This document shows, piece by piece, positions 62,297-64,000 of a DNA stretch of 64,000 bases (the first letter of the stretch is position 1; each line of letters starts with the position of its first letter). The stretch spans positions 124,001 through 188,000 of the forward strand of contig DATAZL010000053.1 in NCBI GenBank assembly GCA_036272055.1. The letters are read 5' to 3'. Below the pieces are notes generated by a model. The model had not been told where the DNA came from and did no database searches. It saw nothing but the letters and a program-made list of their open reading frames with translations. Source of the DNA: DASZVB01 sp036272055 (GTDB lineage Bacteria; Myxococcota_A; Polyangia; Polyangiales; Polyangiaceae). The translations under genes were made by a program, and so were the position numbers.

Positions 62297-64000
62297 AAGT
62301 CAGCGCAGAAGTCGAGATCGCCTGTTCGCTCGCCGCACGCGAAGCGCAGCGGCGCGGGCACGACCTCTTCACCGTCGAGCACCTGCTGTACGCGCTGCTC
62401 CACGACGACGAGACCGCCCGGGTCCTGCGCAAATCGGGCGGCGACGTCTCCAAGATCAAGAGCAGCCTCGAAAAGGTGCTCGATCGCTTCATCGCCCGCG
62501 TTCCAGAGGGCGTCGATGCGACGCCGACTGCCTCGCGCGGCTTCCAGCGCGTGCTGCACCGCGCCGCGATCCACGTCGAATCGAGCGGCAAGGAAGAGCT
62601 GAAGGGCCCGAACGTCCTCGTGGCCATCTTCGCCGAGCTCGATTCGCACGCCGTGAAGGTCCTGAACGAGGCCGGCGTGACCCGCTACGACGTCGTCAAT
62701 TTCGTCTCCCACGGGGTGGCGAAAGAAGGCGACGACGACATGTCCGAGCCGAACCCCGGTACGGACGACGAAGAAGAGGCGTCTCCGGAGAAGGACGCGC
62801 TGTCGCGCTTCGCCGTGAACCTGAACGAGCGCGCGAAGGCCGGCGACATCGAGCCACTGGTCGGCCGTGACAAGGAGATCCGGCGCTGCATCCAGGTGCT
62901 CTGCCGCCGCCGCAAGAACAACCCCATCTTCGTGGGCGACGCCGGCGTCGGAAAGACGGCCATCGTCGAGGGCCTCGCCGCCCTCATCGCCGAGAAAAAG
63001 GTGCCGAAGCCGCTCGAGAACGCGGTGATCTACTCGCTCGACATGGGCGCGCTCATCGCCGGAACCAAGTTCCGCGGTGACTTCGAGAACCGCGTGAAGG
63101 CGGTCCTCAAGGGCCTCGACAAGCAGCCGGGCGCGATCCTCTTCGTCGACGAGATCCACACCGTCATCGGTGCGGGCGCGACCAGCGGCGGCACCCTCGA
63201 CGCGTCGAACCTCCTCAAGCCGGCGCTGGCCGGCGGGAAGCTGCGCTGCATGGGCGCGACGACCTTCGAGGAGTACCGCCGTCACCTCGAGCGGGACGCG
63301 GCGCTGGCGCGACGCTTCCAGAAGATCGAGGTGCTCGAGCCGAGCATCGAGGACACCGTGCTGATCCTGAAGGGCCTCATTAGCCGGTACGAAGAGTTTC
63401 ACGGCGTCACCTACGCGCCCGAGGCGCTCACGGCGGCGGCGCTCCTCGCTTCCCGGCACCTCCACGATCGACGAATGCCCGACAAGGCCATCGATCTGAT
63501 CGACGAGGCGGGCGCCGACACCAAGCTCGACCTTGGTGAGGGCGCGGTCGTCGACGAAGGCCGCATCGAGGCGGTCCTGGCTCGCATGGCCCAGGTCCCG
63601 CCGAAGCAGGTCTCGACGTCCGACAAGGACGCACTGAAGAGCCTGGAGTCGGATCTGAAGACGACCGTTTTCGGTCAAGATCGCGCGATCAAGGAGCTCA
63701 CGGCGGCCATCAAGCTGTCGCGTGCCGGCCTCCGCGCTCCCGAGAAGCCCATCGGTAGCTATCTCTTCACGGGCCCCACCGGCGTCGGCAAGACCGAGGT
63801 CGCGCGCCAGCTCGCGAAGACGATGGGGATCGAGCTGCTCCGCTTCGACATGAGCGAGTACATGGAGCGGCACACCGTCTCGCGGCTCATCGGCGCTCCG
63901 CCCGGCTACGTGGGTTACGACCGCGGCGGCCTCCTCACCGAGGCCATCGCGAAGACACCCCACGCCGTCCTCCTCCTCGACGAGATCGAGAAGGCGCACC
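62293..64000 (+). CDS. clpA: ClpA ATPase subunit (3' end outside window)
   Basis: The frame is open to the window end, about 569 codons. The N-domain begins MKVSAEVEIACSLAAREAQR; D1 has FVGDAGVGKTAIVEGLAALI, LFVDEIHTVIGAGATSGGTL and the sensor GATTFEEYRRHLERDAALAR. D2 starts with YLFTGPTGVGKTEVARQLAK and the sequence stops after LLLDEIEKAH. ClpA unfolds substrates for ClpP. ATG 62293 overlaps the clpS stop (ATGA). Confidence 0.95.
   Translation, partial: MKVSAEVEIACSLAAREAQRRGHDLFTVEHLLYALLHDDETARVLRKSGGDVSKIKSSLEKVLDRFIARVPEGVDATPTASRGFQRVLHRAAIHVESSGKEELKGPNVLVAIFAELDSHAVKVLNEAGVTRYDVVNFVSHGVAKEGDDDMSEPNPGTDDEEEASPEKDALSRFAVNLNERAKAGDIEPLVGRDKEIRRCIQVLCRRRKNNPIFVGDAGVGKTAIVEGLAALIAEKKVPKPLENAVIYSLDMGALIAGTKFRGDFENRVKAVLKGLDKQPGAILFVDEIHTVIGAGATSGGTLDASNLLKPALAGGKLRCMGATTFEEYRRHLERDAALARRFQKIEVLEPSIEDTVLILKGLISRYEEFHGVTYAPEALTAAALLASRHLHDRRMPDKAIDLIDEAGADTKLDLGEGAVVDEGRIEAVLARMAQVPPKQVSTSDKDALKSLESDLKTTVFGQDRAIKELTAAIKLSRAGLRAPEKPIGSYLFTGPTGVGKTEVARQLAKTMGIELLRFDMSEYMERHTVSRLIGAPPGYVGYDRGGLLTEAIAKTPHAVLLLDEIEKAH

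Noticed and set aside
62245..63999. 584-residue minus-strand frame antisense to clpA
   Set aside because: ClpA motifs are complete on the plus strand; the antisense composition is typical of a shadow.

Overview
This is a GC-rich chromosomal window from a deltaproteobacterial-type genome, most likely a myxobacterium (Myxococcota, probably a Polyangiales/Sorangiineae-like lineage). The evidence is very high G+C, many Ser/Thr protein kinases and two-component proteins, numerous lipoproteins with Gly/Ser/Thr or Ala/Pro linkers and MopE-type Asp-rich motifs, an AgmX/GltJ-like gliding protein, and start/stop overlaps of the ATGA or GTGA kind at most gene junctions. No phage, insertion sequence or CRISPR array was seen. 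The window opens inside a propeller-like gene and closes inside clpA.

Layout. 0-9 kb is accessory: an outer-membrane-like barrel protein, an acetyl-esterase lipoprotein, a decayed methyltransferase/glycosyltransferase junction, a split RdgC-like pair, a GH172 lipoprotein and a VOC protein, followed by a GC hairpin with tandem repeats. 9-19 kb is housekeeping: a PP2C phosphatase diverging from tsaB, then a tightly overlapped run of a Crp/Fnr regulator, a PilF/Tgl-like lipoprotein, a RodZ-like protein, recO and murJ. It continues with a PHB-depolymerase-like esterase, engB, tRNA-Val(CAC), an XRE-cupin regulator, an AMMECR1 protein and a biotin carrier protein. 20-29 kb (minus strand) holds lipoproteins, a polytopic Ser/Thr kinase, a membrane-anchored sulfatase-like protein coupled to xerC, and an ABC permease.

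29-41 kb holds a large MopE lipoprotein diverging from a double-ATPase sensor protein with its response regulator, a TerB-like protein, two large Pro-rich proteins (one with repeated TMLG motifs), an A-type Fe-S carrier, an RpoH-like sigma factor and the RNase P RNA with a clear terminator. 41-50 kb is a minus-strand block: an AgmX/GltJ-like protein with a MshEN-REC-TPR protein, tgt and queA for queuosine, an NtrC-type regulator and a hybrid histidine kinase. 50-62 kb carries central carbon genes: 2-oxoacid:ferredoxin oxidoreductase korAB, a ScfR/RamB-type fatty-acyl regulator, a Ser/Thr kinase, and meaB with a MeaA-type B12 mutase. The window ends with clpS-clpA.

Functionally, the biotin carrier, MeaA-type mutase, MeaB, the ScfR-type regulator and KorAB suggest handling of short-chain acyl-CoAs and acetyl-CoA, although they are not one operon. 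The clearest oddities are a conserved ~50-base hairpin present twice, a repeat family with an identical 54-base head at two loci, a pentanucleotide repeat that forms the ribosome-binding region of the NtrC-type regulator, a remnant paralogue upstream of a lipoprotein gene, and a sulfatase-like enzyme that lacks the usual Cys/Ser signature.
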